Of a DNA stretch of 64,000 bases, positions 61,579-64,000 are shown one piece after another. The DNA is from Mya arenaria (lineage: Eukaryota; Mollusca; Bivalvia; Myida; Myidae): contig NC_069132.1 of assembly GCF_026914265.1 (NCBI RefSeq), positions 68,896,993 to 68,960,992 on the forward strand, written 5' to 3'. Within the stretch, counting starts at the first letter, position 1. The number at the start of each line of letters is the position of its first letter. The translations under genes were made by a program, and so were the position numbers. A model generated the notes under the pieces. It was given only the letters and a program-made list of their open reading frames with translations. It was not told the DNA's origin and did no database searches.

Positions 61579-61759
61579 ATGAGTCGCCGAGCGAGTTTGC
61601 TCGCAAAACAAATCCCGGAAGAAAAGAAACCAAAGGGTGTCCGCTTTCCAGACGAGCTTGTCTTTCTTGACAACATAAAAGAGAATGACGTGCATGCCCT
61701 TGGGTCCATGCTAAGGAGAGCAAGTCTACAAGTGGATATCAGTGCAATTAACGTTGCAG
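61579..61759 (+). CDS. Copy 7 exon 1
   Basis: It is open and full length (181 nt), with donor cag|gtgggt. Its last residues are INVAG where copy 1 has INDAG. Confidence 0.78.
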
Positions 61760-62455
61760 GTGGGTAAGAGTTTAGACATGACATAATATATAATATAGCA
61801 TTTAGTGCCATGCTAAGGCACGCTGGTCTTTAAATAAATATCAGCGCGGTTAAAGACAAAGTGCGTGTTAATTCATGTAATCAAAAAGTGGTTACCAGCG
61901 CAGTGAGCGTCGCAGTGGTATTATTGTTTAGCGATGTATGTATAATATAGCGATTGTTACCATGCTAAGGAAACCTGTCTACACGAGTATATCAGCGTAA
62001 TTAACGATGCATGGGAGTCAAATTATTTAGTTAATTATGTCTAAGACCGGAGGCCCATGGTTATTAGAATTAGTATCCAATTATATATATCAATGTTGTA
62101 AACAACGCCGGTGAGTTCGGCATAACTTGGAATGGTTCCATCGGCAAATATAGCACTTGAGAAAACACATAAACAGTAAGTTGTTTATGTTTTGTATCAT
62201 TACAATTTCCCTTGCGTGGAACCCGATGTATAAATATAAACGAATTTGATAGACTTTTGAATAAATTTGTTACTAAATAATAATGCGTTATATGTCGTTA
62301 TCAGGTTTGACGCCGCTGCACCAGGCGGTTCTGGATGGGAACGAGGCGGCCGTACGACTGCTCGTGGCTCACGGAGCGACGGTCAACAAACAGGACGAGG
62401 ATTCTTGGACGCCGTTGCACGCCGCATGCGCAGAGGGACACGCGGACATAGCCAA
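61579..62455 (+). CDS. PPP1R27-like ankyrin protein, copy 7 (partial, runs off window)
   Basis: Exon 1 (61579-61759) and exon 2 (62305-62455) are intact and in phase. The protein starts MSRRASLLAKQIPEEKKPKG and keeps KGVRF, LRRASL and both TPLH cores, ending GHADIAK at the exon 2 donor (caa|gtaaag). Exon 3 is not in the window. Intron 2 is interrupted at about 62974 by an integrase-bearing element that continues past the end. Intron 1 differs from copies 1 and 5 and matches copy 4. If exon 3 is present downstream this copy could be functional. Confidence 0.78.
61798..62015 (+). repeat. Exon 1-tail duplicates in intron 1 of copy 7
   Basis: Three decayed units of the exon 1 end lie in tandem at about 61806-61850, 61880-61920 and 61959-62015. 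The first and last keep the ccatgctaagg core and the attaacga-like end. Confidence 0.6.
62305..62455 (+). CDS. Copy 7 exon 2
   Basis: It is open and full length (151 nt), with acceptor tatcag. The protein matches copy 1 except DIAK for DIVK. Confidence 0.8.
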
Positions 62456-62989
62456 GTAAAGAATCACTGGCAAGAATACTCTATCCTTGGAATGGTCCTG
62501 AGTTTTTAATAATTAAGTTTGGTTGGATGTCATCAAGCCTGACAAATATTGGGCTTTCTGGCACTCCGGTTTTCCCAAAGGCATATAATACCACTTTCTC
62601 ACTTAACAGTCTGTCAACGAGCGCGACCAAGACCCGTGTATAATATATAATAAATTCGTTACTATAGGTCCAAGTCGATTTCAACGTGTCCTGAATCATG
62701 ATCAAATGAGAGACAAAAACAACATTAATCACACACTCACACAAATCAACATGGTTGAAACTATAAACTAGTACATTTGACCTAAGTTCTTGTGTTAGTT
62801 CCGTTCCGAATATTATTATTTAAAGATTAAGTAAAATAAACAAATTGCCTCACTGGATATTAAGAATGTCCGTCGCAAATTGGCACTCTGGAATTGGACA
62901 CGTCATGTCGGTGCTTCACGTCAGGTGTTTTATGTAAGCATGAAACCAAAATCTCTGTCTGACGCATGGCCGGTGTAACGTTGTAAAGT

Positions 62990-63122
62990 GACCCCCATAG
63001 AATAATGACCCCCCGGTCATTATTTTATATAAAATAATGACCATTTTCTATAAAATACTGACTCCCCTTATAAAATAATGACCCCCCGATTTTATCTGTA
63101 AAATATTGACCCCCCCCCCCCC
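62990..63122. repeat. ATAATGACCCCCC subterminal repeats
   Basis: Five or so direct and inverted copies of taaaataatgacccccc-like sequence end in a run of C. They sit at the left end of the integrase-bearing element. Confidence 0.65.
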
Positions 63123-63659
63123 ACTTAGCCTGTTACTAACATATCTATATCAATTCAAGTCACTGTCGTGTTTCTATGGCTTTTATATTTGTTGTTGTTG
63201 TTTTTGCTTCTGGAGCCGCTGCATGTTACTGCTGCAGAAGCTGCTGTGTCTACATCTATTGAAATGAAATATAAAATTGCTTCCATTTGAATTTCATTTA
63301 AATTATCATCAATGTAATACAATATACATAAGTCGCTTTAACGTAGCTGTATATGATTCAACTTCAAAGACAACATTGTTCTACTTCATCTGACGTTAGA
63401 TAGCCTTTGTTCATACCGTGGAGGCATTGCTTAAAACGAATGTGTTAAAAATGCAAGGCTTTGAGGAGCTATTTAAGCAGTCACTGTTCGTGCCATGACT
63501 TACATCAAAGTCCATGATGTCACTGAGCGGTGTTTTTTATGTTTTATGCAGACTGCATCATTTCTAAAAATAGTTCCTTTGATTTACCTCAGAAAAGCCG
63601 CTCGTTCAACATCAAAGAAAACGACAGCGACACCGAAAGCAGTTCTACGTAAACGCGTG

Positions 63660-63672
63660 TATATATAAAGGT
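63660..63672 (+). promoter_or_regulatory. TATA box of the integrase-like gene
   Basis: The sequence tatatataaagg lies about 40 bases before the ATG at 63704, with tcagtc initiator-like sequence about 20 bases downstream of it. Confidence 0.5.
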
Positions 63673-63703
63673 CTGTGGTAAGCAGTCAGTCCAACCTTGC
63701 AGC

Positions 63704-63954
63704 ATGGACGAGAAAGATTACACAGATGTTGTAGAGTTTGTAAAAAATGGGAAGTATCCCGTTTCTGTAAAAGACAAGAACAAAAAGAGGAATTTTCGTA
63801 GAAAGTGCAAACCTTTTATTTTTGATGACGGGTTGTATTATAAGAAAACCAGCTCATCAAAACGTTTGCAAGTTGTTAAGAAAGGGAAGACAGATGACAT
63901 CATTCAGAGCATGCATGCATCAGATCACGGAGGACATTTGGGAGTTTCAAAAAC
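63704..63954 (+). CDS. Integrase-like protein, first exon (partial)
   Basis: An 84-codon opening segment starts MDEKDYTDVVEFVKNGKYP, continues through a Lys/Arg-rich part and FDDGLYYKK, and ends SDHGGHLGVSKT. The last motif is the His-His part of the HHCC zinc-binding domain at the start of Gypsy-type integrases and their relatives (GIN1, Ginger transposases). A gtaagt donor at 63955 suggests an intron there. It belongs to the mobile element around it. A domesticated GIN1-like host gene is a less likely alternative. Confidence 0.55.
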
Positions 63955-64000
63955 GTAAGTTTGATATAATGATTTCATTATCATGACCAAAAAGGAACTT

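Larger units (their letters stand above)
62974..64000 (+). mobile_element. Left part of an integrase-bearing element in copy 7 intron 2
   Basis: Homology to intron 2 of the other copies stops at about 62972. New sequence starts tgtaacgttgtaaagtgacc and carries several ataatgacccccc repeats (62990-63122), then a TATA box and an integrase-like gene. A Ginger-type DNA transposon or LTR-retroelement kin are both possible. No primer-binding site was noticed. The right end lies beyond the window, so completeness cannot be judged. Confidence 0.5.

Overview
This is eukaryotic, AT-rich, repeat-dense DNA. The gene content (a small ankyrin protein of the PPP1R27/MYPT kind in spliced exons) and the repeats (tRNA-derived SINE heads, an I/Jockey/CR1-type LINE, several TIR elements with long subterminal repeats) suggest an invertebrate animal. 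A bivalve or other mollusc is my best guess, but this is inference and not proven from the sequence. All host genes lie on the + strand. The window is one tandem array of seven copies of a single gene, and it appears to run past both ends. The intact form (copy 1) has three coding exons of 181, 151 and 187 nt and encodes 172 residues. Its parts are an N-terminal tail with an RVxF-type PP1-docking motif (KGVRF, residues 19-23) and two perfect PKA-type RRASL sites, two full ankyrin repeats plus a partial third, and an acidic C-terminus. The closest family I recognise is protein phosphatase 1 regulatory subunit 27 (PPP1R27, also called DYSFIP1). Layout: 1-4231, intergenic DNA following an unseen earlier copy; copy 1 (4232-10054), intact; copy 2 (14523-17368), ATG lost and the PP1-docking segment deleted in frame; copy 3 (21771-28906), exon 2 deleted and a 3.9 kb DUF4806-bearing DNA transposon in its intron; copy 4 (32237-33202), frameshifted and without exon 3; copy 5 (36490-49753), open throughout, with a two-residue deletion and a 12.3 kb intron 2 holding a LINE and a 4.4 kb TIR element; copy 6 (54363-57880), pseudogene; copy 7 (61579 to beyond the end), exons 1-2 intact, with its intron 2 invaded at about 62974 by an integrase-bearing element that runs off the window. 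Shared insertions show block-wise growth. Copies 1 and 5 carry the same 1.6 kb TIR element with the same 5-bp target duplication in intron 2, while copies 2, 3 and 6 keep an uninterrupted site. Introns and flanks suggest three lineages: 1/3/5, 2/6 and 4/7. Intron 2 of most copies also holds a 79-bp minisatellite varying from about 1 to 18 units, and an AGCTGTAGCT-rich repeat. Intron 1 is largely built from decayed tandem duplicates of the end of exon 1, and a decayed duplicate of the start of exon 3 precedes the true exon 3. Only copies 1 and 5, and perhaps 7, look able to encode a full protein.
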